A DNA stretch of 64,000 bases from the NCBI GenBank assembly GCA_019634925.1, contig JAHCAL010000005.1, positions 124,001-188,000 on the forward strand. The letters run 5' to 3'. Shown here piece by piece: positions 35,118 through 43,625 of this stretch. Both the position numbers and the translations under genes were made by a program. Origin of the DNA: Pseudomonadales bacterium (lineage in GTDB: Bacteria; Pseudomonadota; Gammaproteobacteria; Pseudomonadales; Azotimanducaceae). The notes under the pieces are model-generated. The model worked only from the letters and a program-made list of their open reading frames with translations. It did not search any database and had not been told where the DNA came from. Each line of letters begins with the position of its first letter. Position 1 is the stretch's first letter.

Positions 35118-36775
35118 TGCGCTGGCTGGCGGTCCACTGCCCGACCCTGCCACTGGAGGTGTTCACCCTGCGCGAACCGGGGGGCGCCGGGATCGCACCG
35201 CCAGCCGGATCCGAGCCGTCGCCCGCGCTGCCGCGCGTGGTGATCGAGGACAACCGCGTCGTGCTCGCCGACCCCGCAGCCGTGGCCGCCGGTATCCAGC
35301 CGGGCAGCACGCTGGCCACGGCACACGCCATCTGTCCGGCGCTCCGCCACTATCGACGCGAACCCGACCAGGAGGCGCGCTGGCTGCGACGCCTCGCGGA
35401 GGCGCTCCATGCATTCAGCAGTCAGGTGAGCCTGGTCCCGCCCGCCGGCGTCGTGGTGGAGATCGGTGCGAGTCTGCGGCTGTTCGGTGGCGAGGAGGCA
35501 CTCGTCGCGGCGGTCCGTGCCGCCTGCCTTGCACTCGGCCACCAGGTGGTCTGCCGCACGGCTATGACCCCGCTCGCCGCACTCGCACTCGCCCGGGCGG
35601 AGTGCCCAGAGCCGACAAAAGCGCTGACAGAAGCGCTGACAGAAGCGCCGACAGAAGCACTGACAGAAGCACTGACGAAAGTCCCGCTCGCTGCGGCCGC
35701 CATCGAGTCCGATCGGCTCACGCCGGCCATCATCGAGCAACTCGCCGGCATGGGCGTGCGCACCCTGGGTCAGCTGCTGGCGTTGCCGTCCGAAGGGCTC
35801 GCCAGCCGGTTCGGCAGTGACCTGGTGGACTACCTGGCGCGCCTGACCGGTACCCGGCCGGACCCGCGGCAGGCGCTCGTGCCCGCGCCGTACTTCCGCC
35901 GCAACCTGCACCTGCTCGAGCCGGTGCGGAGCCGGGATGTATTGCTCGGTCTCATGACCCGACTGCTGAACGCGCTGCAGCACTGGCTGCTCGCGCGCAA
36001 CCTCGGCGTCGAAGAACTCGCCTGGCGGTTCACGGCGGCCGGGCGGGCCCGGCCGCCGTTGGTGGTCGGGGTACGGTTCTCCACAGCCCAGCAGCGCCAG
36101 GCGCGCCTGCTCGAGATCAGCCGGCTGGAGCTCGACCGGACACAGCTGCCGGACGAAGTGATCGGCATCGGCCTGTCCGCCGAGCGGCTCCAGTCCTGGC
36201 GGGGCGACAGCACGACCCTGTTCCGCTGGCTGCCGGGTACGGCGCAGCCGACGGAACTCGGCCGGCTGGTCGACCGGCTCGAAGCACGGCTCGGCCGCGG
36301 CACGTGCTGGAGCATCCGTGCGCGCGATCAGCACATGCCCGAGGCGGCCTGGCAACCGGTCGCACCCTTGCGGGCGGTTGCACCTTTGCGGGCGGTCGCA
36401 CCTTTGCGGGGGGTTGCACCTTTGCGGGCCGGCCCGACGGCGAAACCCGGTCCGACGGCCCGATCCGGGCCGCGGCCGCCGCGCGCGACCGGGCCGGCAC
36501 CACGCCCCGGCCGGCGCCCGATCTGGCTGTTCGTCCCGCCCCGACCGATCCGCTCGAGCCAGCTGACCCTGCTACGCGGCCCGGAGCGGATCGAAACCGG
36601 CTGGTGGCAGCCGGACACGGCAACACGTACCGATCCGCCCGAGGTCGCGCAGACCACCGCCCTGCCGCAGGCGCGCTGGCGCGACTACTACGTTGCCCGG
36701 CTCGTGAACGGTGCGGAATGCTGGGTGTTCGTCGACACCCACACGCGCTGGTACCTGCACGGCTATTTCGGCTGA
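35117..36775 (+). CDS. imuB: ImuB, catalytically inactive Y-family polymerase
   Basis: The 552-residue protein resembles Y-family polymerases but lacks their acidic active-site residues: the N-terminus reads RWLAVHCPTLPLEVFTL instead of an FxxxDxD core. It acts as the hub joining DnaE2 to the beta clamp. Helix-hairpin-helix-like LAGMGVRTLGQLLALPSEGL and the little-finger region follow. The C-terminus ends RWRDYYVARLVNGAECWVFV. Two tandem repeats expand linkers: five full TEAL-type units near residues 167-189 and four VAPLRA units near 415-438. The repeats keep the frame open, so the gene looks intact. Confidence 0.9.
   Translation: MRWLAVHCPTLPLEVFTLREPGGAGIAPPAGSEPSPALPRVVIEDNRVVLADPAAVAAGIQPGSTLATAHAICPALRHYRREPDQEARWLRRLAEALHAFSSQVSLVPPAGVVVEIGASLRLFGGEEALVAAVRAACLALGHQVVCRTAMTPLAALALARAECPEPTKALTEALTEAPTEALTEALTKVPLAAAAIESDRLTPAIIEQLAGMGVRTLGQLLALPSEGLASRFGSDLVDYLARLTGTRPDPRQALVPAPYFRRNLHLLEPVRSRDVLLGLMTRLLNALQHWLLARNLGVEELAWRFTAAGRARPPLVVGVRFSTAQQRQARLLEISRLELDRTQLPDEVIGIGLSAERLQSWRGDSTTLFRWLPGTAQPTELGRLVDRLEARLGRGTCWSIRARDQHMPEAAWQPVAPLRAVAPLRAVAPLRGVAPLRAGPTAKPGPTARSGPRPPRATGPAPRPGRRPIWLFVPPRPIRSSQLTLLRGPERIETGWWQPDTATRTDPPEVAQTTALPQARWRDYYVARLVNGAECWVFVDTHTRWYLHGYFG
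35615..35683 (+). repeat. 12-bp tandem repeat in imuB, about 5.8 copies
   Basis: Units of the form ACAGAAGCGCTG, with variants at the second and third codons, run in frame and encode (T-E/K-A-L/P)n between the N-terminal and palm-like regions. Confidence 0.9.
36359..36430 (+). repeat. 18-bp tandem repeat in imuB, 4 copies
   Basis: Four consecutive units like GTTGCACCTTTGCGGGCG encode VAPLRA (last unit slightly changed). They are followed by a Pro/Arg-rich linker before the conserved C-terminal segment. Confidence 0.92.
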
Positions 36776-36794
36776 GCAGCGGCGGACCGGTGAC

Positions 36795-39700
36795 ATGTTT
36801 TCGAACGACCGACCGCGCCCGGCGCAACCCTTCGCGGAGCTGCACTGCGTCAGCAACTACAGCTTCCTGCGCGGCGCCTCACACCCGGAGGAACTGGTCC
36901 GGCAGGCTGCCGCGCTCGGCTACCGGGCGCTCGCGCTGACCGACGAGTGTTCGTTCGCCGGCGTCGTCAAGGCGCACGTGGCGGCCCGCGAGTGCGGCAT
37001 CAAGCTCATCGTCGGGGCCGAGTTCCGCCTGCACGACGACACGGACGACCTGCACCTCGTGCTGCTCGCGCCGCACCGCAGCGCCTACGGTCAGCTCGGC
37101 ACCCTGATCACCCGGTTCCGGCGGCGCGCCGCCAAGGGCAGCTATCTCGCGCGGCTCGCGGACTTCCGCTGGGGCGGGCGCGACTGCCTGGTGCTGTGGG
37201 TGCCCGGCGCGCTCGACATCGGCCGGCTCATGGACCAGGGCGCGCGCCTGCGCGAGCTGTTCCCGCGGCTCTGGATCGCGCTCGAGCTGTTCCACGAAGC
37301 CGACGACCTGGACCGGACTGCGAAGGCCCTGACGCTCTCGATGCGGCTCGGTCTGCCGCTGGTCGCCGCGAACGACGTGCACGCCCACGCCCGCGAACGC
37401 CAGCCGCTGCAGGACCTCCTGACCGCGATCCGCCATCGCACGCGGGTCGCGGCACTCGGCAGCCGGGCGTTCCAGAACGCCGAGCGGCACCTGCGTCCGC
37501 TGCCGGCGCTGGCCGCGCTGTATCCGCCGGAGCTGCTCAGCGAGTCGTGCCGCATCGCCGACCTGTGCCGGTTCTCGCTCGACGAGCTGCGCTACGAGTA
37601 TCCGCGCGAGCTGGTGCCGCCGCACCGCACCCCGGCCGCCTACCTGCGTGAACTCACCTGGGCGGGTGCCGCCGAGCGCTGGCCGGACGGCGTGCCGGAG
37701 TCCGTGCGGGTGCTGATCGAGCGGGAACTCGCGCTGGTCGGCGAACTCGGCTACGAGTTCTTCTTCCTGACCGTGCACGACATCGTGCAGTTCGCGCGCA
37801 GCCGCGGGATTCTCTGCCAGGGCCGCGGCTCGGCGGCCAACTCCGCGGTCTGCTACTGCCTGCACATCACCGAGGTGGACCCGTCGCGCATGCACCTGCT
37901 GTTCGAGCGGTTCGTGTCCCGCGAGCGTAACGAACCGCCGGACATCGACGTCGATTTCGAGCACGAGCGCCGCGAGGAGGTCATCCAGTACCTCTACAAG
38001 CGCTACGGCCGCGAGCGCGCGGCGCTGGCCGCCACGCTGATCACCTACCGCCCGCGCAGCGCGATCCGCGACGTCGGCAAGGCGCTCGGCATGGACCAGG
38101 ATCTGGTCGACCTGCTGGCGAAGTCGCTCGCCTGGTGGGACCGGGAGGATGCCCTCGCTACCCGCTTCACGGCCGCCGGGCTCGACCCGCAAGGCTCCCT
38201 GGCCGTGCAGTTCCGCCGGTTCGTGAGCGCGATCCTCGGGTTTCCGCGGCATCTCTCGCAGCACGTCGGCGGGTTTGTCATCTCGCGCGGACCGGTCGCC
38301 GAGCTGGTGCCGGTGGAGAACGCCGCCATGCCGGAGCGCACCGTCATCCAGTGGGACAAGGACGACCTCGAGGCGCTCGGCCTGCTCAAGGTGGACGTGC
38401 TCGGGCTCGGCATGCTGACGGCGATCCGCAAGGCGCTGGCGCTGGCGAGCGTCGGCCGTGCCAAACCGCTCACCATCGCCGCCATTCCCGCCGAGGATCC
38501 GGCGACCTATCGCATGCTGCAGCGCGGCGACAGCATCGGCGTGTTCCAGGTGGAATCGCGCGCCCAGATGGCCATGCTGCCGCGCCTCAAGCCGCGGCAT
38601 TTCTACGACCTGGTGATCGAGGTGGCGATCGTCCGGCCCGGCCCCATCCAGGGCAACATGGTGCACCCGTACTTGAGGCGCCGGCAGGGGCTCGAGCCGG
38701 TCGACTACCCGAGTCCGGCGGTACGCCGGGTGCTCGAGCGTACCCTCGGCGTGCCGATCTTCCAGGAACAGGTGATCGAACTCGCCATGGTGGCCGCCGG
38801 TTTCAGCGCCGGCGAGGCCGACCAGCTGCGCCGCGCCATGGCGGCCTGGAAACGCCGCGGTGGACTCGGTCACTTCGAGGCGAAGCTGATCGACGGCATG
38901 CTGGCGCGCGGTCACGACCGTGATTTCGCGGAGCGCGTGTTCCGGCAGATCCAGGGCTTCGGCGAGTACGGTTTCCCGGAATCGCACGCGGCGAGCTTCG
39001 CCCTGCTGGTCTACGTCTCCGCCTGGCTCAAGTGCCACGAGCCGGCCGCCTTCTACTGCGGGCTCCTGAACAGCCTGCCGATGGGTTTCTACTCCGCCTC
39101 GCAGCTGGTCCAGGACGCCGCCCGACACGGTGTGGCCGCGCATCCGGCGGATGTCGGGCACAGCGGCTGGGACCACCGCCTGGAAGACGGCGCGCCGGGC
39201 GATCCGCCCGCAGCGTCTGACGCGTCTGACGCGCCTGCCGGGCGCGCGCACCCTGCCCTGCGGCTCGGCCTCAGGATCGTGAAAGGTCTTGCGGAGGCGA
39301 CCGGGCGGCGCATCGAGGTGGCGCGTGCAGCACTCGGCCGGCCGTTTCATGATCTAACGGAGCTCGCCCGATGCGCCGGGCTCGAGGCGCGGGATCTGCG
39401 CTGCCTCGCACGCGCCGGTGCGCTGGCGAGCCTCGCCGGCGACCGTCACCAGGCGCACTGGGCGGCGGCCGGTGTCCGCGCACCGCTGCCGCTCGAGGCG
39501 CACACGGACGTGGCAGCGCGCTGGACGGTTCGCGATGCGGCACCCGCTGCAGCACCGATCGCGGCACCTGCCGCAACAGCCGCCGCGGTCCCCGCGAGTC
39601 CGGCCATGCACCCGGTCATGCGTCCGCCCCTGCCGGCGCCGACCGCGGCCAGCGACATGCTGAATGACTACCGGTACCTGGGCCTGACCCTCGGCATGCA

Positions 39701-40109
39701 CCCGCTCGAACAGCTGCGCAGCCACGCCATACTCGGCCGTGACCTCGCGCGCTGCTGGACGGCGCGCCGTCTCGAAGCGAGCCGCTCCGGCCAGTTCGTG
39801 CGGGTCGCCGGGCTGGTCACCGGACGGCAGCGGCCGGGCACCGCTACCGGCGTGCTGTTCGTCACCCTCGAGGACGAGACCGGCAACGTCAACGTGGTGG
39901 TCTGGGCGTCAGTGCTGGAACGGTTCCGGGCGGCCCTGCTGCAGGGGCGCCTGCTGCGCATCAAGGGGGTGGTGGAACGCGAGCGCGAAGTGATCCACGT
40001 GGTGGCCGGACAGGTGGAGGATCGCAGCGATCTGCTGGTCGCCTTGAACGTCGATCAGGCGGATGACCCGCCGGGCTCAACGCCATTCCTGTCCCGAGAC
40101 TTTCATTAG
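36795..40109 (+). CDS. dnaE2: Error-prone DNA polymerase DnaE2
   Basis: This 1104-residue C-family polymerase is used in SOS translesion synthesis. It has an N-terminal PHP domain (AELHCVSNYSFLRGASHPEE), then LCQGRGSAANSAVCYCLHIT, and the catalytic Asp triplet region ERNEPPDIDVDFEHERREEV. PRHLSQHVGGFVISRGP, FQEQVIELAMVAAGFSAGEA and a C-terminal OB fold (GQFVRVAGLVTGRQRPGTAT) follow. ATG 36795 gives the family N-terminus. A 9-base repeat (39213-39236) and an Ala/Pro-rich linker lie before the OB domain. It overlaps the convergent ATPase gene by 33 bases. Confidence 0.95.
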   Translation: MFSNDRPRPAQPFAELHCVSNYSFLRGASHPEELVRQAAALGYRALALTDECSFAGVVKAHVAARECGIKLIVGAEFRLHDDTDDLHLVLLAPHRSAYGQLGTLITRFRRRAAKGSYLARLADFRWGGRDCLVLWVPGALDIGRLMDQGARLRELFPRLWIALELFHEADDLDRTAKALTLSMRLGLPLVAANDVHAHARERQPLQDLLTAIRHRTRVAALGSRAFQNAERHLRPLPALAALYPPELLSESCRIADLCRFSLDELRYEYPRELVPPHRTPAAYLRELTWAGAAERWPDGVPESVRVLIERELALVGELGYEFFFLTVHDIVQFARSRGILCQGRGSAANSAVCYCLHITEVDPSRMHLLFERFVSRERNEPPDIDVDFEHERREEVIQYLYKRYGRERAALAATLITYRPRSAIRDVGKALGMDQDLVDLLAKSLAWWDREDALATRFTAAGLDPQGSLAVQFRRFVSAILGFPRHLSQHVGGFVISRGPVAELVPVENAAMPERTVIQWDKDDLEALGLLKVDVLGLGMLTAIRKALALASVGRAKPLTIAAIPAEDPATYRMLQRGDSIGVFQVESRAQMAMLPRLKPRHFYDLVIEVAIVRPGPIQGNMVHPYLRRRQGLEPVDYPSPAVRRVLERTLGVPIFQEQVIELAMVAAGFSAGEADQLRRAMAAWKRRGGLGHFEAKLIDGMLARGHDRDFAERVFRQIQGFGEYGFPESHAASFALLVYVSAWLKCHEPAAFYCGLLNSLPMGFYSASQLVQDAARHGVAAHPADVGHSGWDHRLEDGAPGDPPAASDASDAPAGRAHPALRLGLRIVKGLAEATGRRIEVARAALGRPFHDLTELARCAGLEARDLRCLARAGALASLAGDRHQAHWAAAGVRAPLPLEAHTDVAARWTVRDAAPAAAPIAAPAATAAAVPASPAMHPVMRPPLPAPTAASDMLNDYRYLGLTLGMHPLEQLRSHAILGRDLARCWTARRLEASRSGQFVRVAGLVTGRQRPGTATGVLFVTLEDETGNVNVVVWASVLERFRAALLQGRLLRIKGVVEREREVIHVVAGQVEDRSDLLVALNVDQADDPPGSTPFLSRDFH
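39213..39236 (+). repeat. 9-bp tandem repeat in dnaE2
   Basis: GCGTCTGAC occurs twice plus a partial third unit, encoding ASDASDAP in a linker. Confidence 0.75.
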
Positions 40110-41213
40110 CGCGTTGATGTCCTCGTCGGAAACCCGGGCGCCGTTCTGTGCGTGCCGGATCTCGAGTACCAGGTCTTCCATCAAGTTGCGCACGTACCCC
40201 AGTTCCTCGCGCAGCTCGGCGAGTTCGGGCTTGAGACTCTGGCCGAGCCCGTCGATGGCGCGTTCGAGCGCGGCGAGGCGCTGCTGCACGTTGGCCTTGT
40301 CGAACATCACCCGCGCCATGGTCTCGAGCGGCTGGCCCGGCGTGTCGAAGACTTCCGGCGTCACCGCGCGCGGCTCCTTCGAGGCCGTCGGTGTCTCGCC
40401 CCAGAACTCTGCGCCGATCTCGCGCGACACCGCGTCGACCACGCTGCCATCGATGTGGTGCAGTTCTTCGAGAAACGCGTACAGGAGCAGCCGGTCGCAC
40501 AGGTTGTTGAGCCGCCGCGGCACGCCCTTGCAGAAGCCGTAGATCGCAGCGTAAGCGTCGTCGGTGAAGAACGGGTCGTTGGCCCAGCCCACCAGCGATA
40601 GCCGGTATTCGATGTAGGCGCGGGTTTCGGCTTCGTCGAGCGGGTTAAGGTGGTAGGTGGCGATCACCCGCTGGCGCAGCTGCTCGAAGCCCGGCCCGAG
40701 CAGGGTCACCCGGAACTCCTCCTGGCCGAGCAGGAACACCTGGAGCAGCGGCTTGCCGCCCGCCTGGAAGTTGGAAAGCATGCGCAGTTCTTCGATCGCG
40801 GCGGCCGGTAGGTTCTGCGCCTCGTCGACGATCAGCAGCACGCGGCGGCCTTCGCGGCGCTGCTGCAGGAACAGCCGCTCGAGTTCGCGCAGCAGCACCG
40901 CCTTGCTCGCGTTGTTCACGCGCAGGCCGAACTGTGCGGCGATCAGCTGCAGCAGGTCGTCGTCGCCGACCTGGGTCGTGACCAGGTTGGCGACCAGCGT
41001 CTCGCGCGGATCGAGCCGGCGCAGCAGCATCTGCACGAGCGTGGTCTTGCCGGTGCCGACGTCGCCGGTGATGACGATGAAGCCGTCCTGCTGGTCGAGA
41101 CCGTAGTCGAGAAACGACAGCGCGCGTTTGTGCTCGCTGCTGGGATAGAAGAAGTTCGCGTCCGGGGACAGCTGGAACGGCTTGCCGGTGAGTCCGTAGT
41201 ATTCCTGGTACAT
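40077..41213 (-). CDS. Exosortase-locus secretion ATPase (ExeA/GspA-like, TIGR03015 type)
   Basis: The 378-residue AAA ATPase begins YQEYYGLTGKPFQLSPDANF, the standard start of ExeA-like ATPases. It has Walker A ITGDVGTGKTTLV (about 48-60), Walker B RRVLLIVDEAQNLPAAAIEE and a sensor region LLGQEEFRVTLLGPGFEQLR with GVPRRLNNLCDRLLLYAF. A C-terminal coiled-coil-like helix (LAALERAIDGLGQSLKPELA) follows. Members of this subgroup accompany exosortase A/EPS loci. It is directly downstream of the tyrosine autokinase gene on the same strand with a 23-base gap. Its 3' end overlaps dnaE2. Confidence 0.88.
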   Translation of the reverse strand: MYQEYYGLTGKPFQLSPDANFFYPSSEHKRALSFLDYGLDQQDGFIVITGDVGTGKTTLVQMLLRRLDPRETLVANLVTTQVGDDDLLQLIAAQFGLRVNNASKAVLLRELERLFLQQRREGRRVLLIVDEAQNLPAAAIEELRMLSNFQAGGKPLLQVFLLGQEEFRVTLLGPGFEQLRQRVIATYHLNPLDEAETRAYIEYRLSLVGWANDPFFTDDAYAAIYGFCKGVPRRLNNLCDRLLLYAFLEELHHIDGSVVDAVSREIGAEFWGETPTASKEPRAVTPEVFDTPGQPLETMARVMFDKANVQQRLAALERAIDGLGQSLKPELAELREELGYVRNLMEDLVLEIRHAQNGARVSDEDINALMKVSGQEWR

Positions 41214-41236
41214 CCGTTGACCCGCCTCTCCTCGCG

Positions 41237-42199
41237 CTAGTCCTGCGACTCGCTCCCGTACCCGTAACCGTATCCGTAACCTTCCGACTGGCCGCCGGTG
41301 GTTTTGTTCAGTATCAGGCTCACGTTCTCGCATCCGTCGAGCAGCGCCAGCGCATCGGCGACTGCTTTCTGCGGCGTGCGGTTGGCCTCGACCACCACCA
41401 CGATCTGACCCATGTTGCGTGCCAGCACCGCGGCCTCCGTGGTCGCGAGCAACGGCGGTGCATCGAAGATCACCACCCGCGCCGGATCCGCTTCGGCGAG
41501 CGCCACGACCAGCTCGCGCATCAGGGTACTGGCGTAGAGCTCGTCGACGTCGTCGACCGGTCCGCCGGCCGGCAGTATGCCGAGCCCTTCGACGTTGGTC
41601 GCGAGCACGCCGTCTTCGCGCATGTAGCTGTAGTCGCGCAGGAGGTCGGACAGCCCGCGGGTCGGCTCGAGCCCGAGCACACGCGACACGTCGCCGCGGG
41701 CGACGTCCGCATCCACCAGCAGCACCCGGCGGTCGAGTTCCGCCGCCATGCTCATGGCCAGGTTGATCGAGGTGAACGTCTTGCCCTCGCCCGGCAGCGC
41801 ACTGGTGACCATGATCAGGTTGGCCGGATTCGGGTCGGTCCCGGTCGACTCGAGGGCGCGCGCCTTCTGGCAGTGGAGGAGCAGTGGTCGCTTGATGCGG
41901 CGCATTTCCTGGCCGAGCTGTGAGCGACCGGCCTTCGGGGTCAGGTAGCCGCGTGCGCGCAGTCCCTCCAGATCGATTTCGCAGAGCGTGACCGGCAGGC
42001 CGTGTACCTCGGCGCGGTGCGTGTCACGCTGGCGCTTCGGCCCGTGTTCCCCCGCCGCGCCGCGCGCGGATGCCGCCGTGATCGAGGTGCCCGCGTGGTC
42101 GCCTGTCCGTGCATCGGGCGCCCGTGGGGCGGCCCGATCGCCGGTTCGGTCTCCGCTTCGGGAAGCCAGGCGGGCGGCAGCTTTCTCGATTGTGCTCAT
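41237..42199 (-). CDS. Exopolysaccharide tyrosine autokinase (BY-kinase, PEP-CTERM type)
   Basis: The 320-residue cytoplasmic BY-kinase has Walker A VTSALPGEGKTFTSINLA (about 131-148), Walker A' RRVLLVDADVARGD and Walker B RVVIFDAPPLLATTEAAVLA. A C-terminal tyrosine cluster GYGYGYGYGS is the autophosphorylation tail. It lacks a fused membrane Wzc-type domain, so a separate chain-length protein is expected elsewhere. The first about 60 residues are low-complexity and basic. I used ATG 42199; an ATG three codons upstream is equivalent. It controls polymerisation or export of the exopolysaccharide. Confidence 0.88.
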   Translation of the reverse strand: MSTIEKAAARLASRSGDRTGDRAAPRAPDARTGDHAGTSITAASARGAAGEHGPKRQRDTHRAEVHGLPVTLCEIDLEGLRARGYLTPKAGRSQLGQEMRRIKRPLLLHCQKARALESTGTDPNPANLIMVTSALPGEGKTFTSINLAMSMAAELDRRVLLVDADVARGDVSRVLGLEPTRGLSDLLRDYSYMREDGVLATNVEGLGILPAGGPVDDVDELYASTLMRELVVALAEADPARVVIFDAPPLLATTEAAVLARNMGQIVVVVEANRTPQKAVADALALLDGCENVSLILNKTTGGQSEGYGYGYGYGSESQD

Positions 42200-42285
42200 C
42201 GACGGCACGTGGCCCTCATGTCAATCGCGCGATCATACACAGAATGCTCGGCGGGGCTTCGCAATGCAATGTAAAGACGCGGTTA

Positions 42286-42315
42286 CGTCTCGGGGCGTCT
42301 CGGAGCGTCTCGGAG
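42286..42315. repeat. 10-bp tandem repeat, 3 copies, upstream of galE
   Basis: CGTCTCGGGG, CGTCTCGGAG and CGTCTCGGAG follow one another directly. They end 23 bases before a TACAAT -10 element, so each unit presents the same face of the helix to a regulator or polymerase. Confidence 0.7.
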
Positions 42316-42338
42316 CGCTTCCCGGCTGCTCGCTCGCC

Positions 42339-42344
42339 TACAAT
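42339..42344 (+). promoter_or_regulatory. -10 element (TACAAT) of galE
   Basis: A near-consensus -10 lies 66 bases before the galE ATG with no strong -35; the 10-bp repeats lie just upstream. Confidence 0.4.
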
Positions 42345-42409
42345 TACCTGACAGCCACTTCGACCCCGGATGGCAATCATGCCGGGCTGACTGCAACGAC
42401 ACGAGCAGC

Positions 42410-43444
42410 ATGAGCGAGCTGAGCAATATGGGCGAGATTCTTGTCACCGGTGGTGCCGGCTACATCGGCAGCCACATGTGCGTGGCGCTGCTCGACGCAG
42501 GCTACACGGTCACGGTGTTGGACAATCTCTCCAACAGCACGTCCGAGTCGATCGCCGCGGTGCAACGGGTCACCAATCGGACGCTCGACTTCGTCGCGGA
42601 CGACCTGCGGGATGCCGGCGCCCTGGCGCGCCTGTTCGGCCGCAAACGCTTCGCGGCCGTGCTGCACTTCGCCGGCCTGAAGGCCGTAGGGCAGTCCACG
42701 GCCGACCCGCTCGCCTACTACGACAACAACGTCGTCGGAACCCTGCGCCTGTTGGAGGCGATGACCGCGCACCAAGTCCGCACGCTGGTGTTCAGCTCCT
42801 CGGCGACCGTCTACGGCATTCCGGACGTCATGCCGATCACCGAGGACAGTCCGCCGGGTCCGATCAACCCATACGGACGCACCAAGTTCCACATCGAGCA
42901 GATCCTCGCGGACCTGCAGGCGACCGACCCCGCCTGGCGAATCTCGATCCTGCGCTACTTCAACCCGGTGGGCGCGCACATTTCCGGCGACCTGGGCGAA
43001 GACCCCAACGACGTGCCCAACAACCTGATGCCGTACATCGCACAGGTCGCCGTCGGCCGGCTGCCGGGCCTTCGAATTTTCGGCGATGACTATCCGACGC
43101 CGGACGGTACCGGCGTGCGCGACTACATCCACGTCGACGACCTCGTCGAGGGGCACCTGGCGGCACTGCGCTATCTCGAACGGCATCCGGGTCTCGCCAT
43201 CCACAATCTCGGGACCGGGCGCGGTCACTCGGTGCTCGAGATGGTCCGGGCCTTCGAAGCGGCGAGCGGTCGCACGATCCCCTGCGAGATCGTCGCGCGC
43301 CGTGCCGGCGACGCGGCCGAAAGCTACGCGGATCCCACCAAGGCGAATCGCGAACTCGGCTGGCGGGCCCGTCACGACGTTCGCCGCATGTGCGAGGACG
43401 TCTGGCGCTGGCAGCAGCGCCATCCGCAGGGATACCGCGCCTGA
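42410..43444 (+). CDS. galE: UDP-glucose 4-epimerase
   Basis: The 344-residue short-chain dehydrogenase interconverts UDP-glucose and UDP-galactose. It has the NAD fold EILVTGGAGYIGSHMCVALL, LHFAGLKAVGQSTADPLAYY and the catalytic Ser/Tyr-Lys in FSSSATVYG and INPYGRTKFHIEQIL. RYFNPVGAH and TGVRDYIHVDDLVEGHLAAL, characteristic of GalE, are present. ATG 42410 was used; an internal ATG at 42428 would remove six residues. It supplies UDP-galactose to the surrounding exopolysaccharide genes and is followed after 38 bases by tRNA-Ser. Confidence 0.93.
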   Translation: MSELSNMGEILVTGGAGYIGSHMCVALLDAGYTVTVLDNLSNSTSESIAAVQRVTNRTLDFVADDLRDAGALARLFGRKRFAAVLHFAGLKAVGQSTADPLAYYDNNVVGTLRLLEAMTAHQVRTLVFSSSATVYGIPDVMPITEDSPPGPINPYGRTKFHIEQILADLQATDPAWRISILRYFNPVGAHISGDLGEDPNDVPNNLMPYIAQVAVGRLPGLRIFGDDYPTPDGTGVRDYIHVDDLVEGHLAALRYLERHPGLAIHNLGTGRGHSVLEMVRAFEAASGRTIPCEIVARRAGDAAESYADPTKANRELGWRARHDVRRMCEDVWRWQQRHPQGYRA

Positions 43445-43482
43445 TGATGGTGGATATGGCTGTGCTAGGATGCGCGGCTGCC

Positions 43483-43571
43483 GGAGGGGTGGCTGAGCGG
43501 TTGAAAGCACCGGTCTTGAAAACCGGCGTAGGTATCCCCTACCGTGGGTTCGAATCCCACCCCCTCCGCCA
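43483..43571 (+). tRNA. tRNA-Ser (anticodon TGA)
   Basis: The acceptor arm GGAGGGG pairs with CCCCTCC, followed by discriminator G and an encoded CCA. The anticodon stem CCGGT/ACCGG encloses the loop CTTGAAA with anticodon TGA. A long variable arm (GGTATCCCCTACC) and T arm GTGGG-TTCGAAT-CCCAC are typical of type II serine tRNAs. A TAGGAT hexamer at 43466-43471 could be its -10 element. Confidence 0.97.
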
Positions 43572-43625
43572 GTCCGCCCGAGGCGCGTCGTCGGCTGAGG
43601 TCGACCCTTGCCGGCACCGCCCGGC

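Noticed and set aside
36359..36430. CRISPR or satellite array
   Set aside because: Units are in-frame 18-mers without spacers inside imuB; they encode a protein linker.
13287..40000. Very long open frames antisense to known genes (for example opposite gspE, sppA, ETF-QO, the AGCS/alkaline-phosphatase operon and dnaE2)
   Set aside because: They are frame shadows in GC-rich DNA: low-complexity Arg/Ala/Gly/Pro-rich translations, no family motifs, and they fully overlap well-supported genes.
43483..43571. tRNA-Ser as integration site of a genomic island carrying the exosortase genes
   Set aside because: No duplicated 3' tRNA end and no integrase were found in the downstream 10 kb; the following genes match the window in composition.
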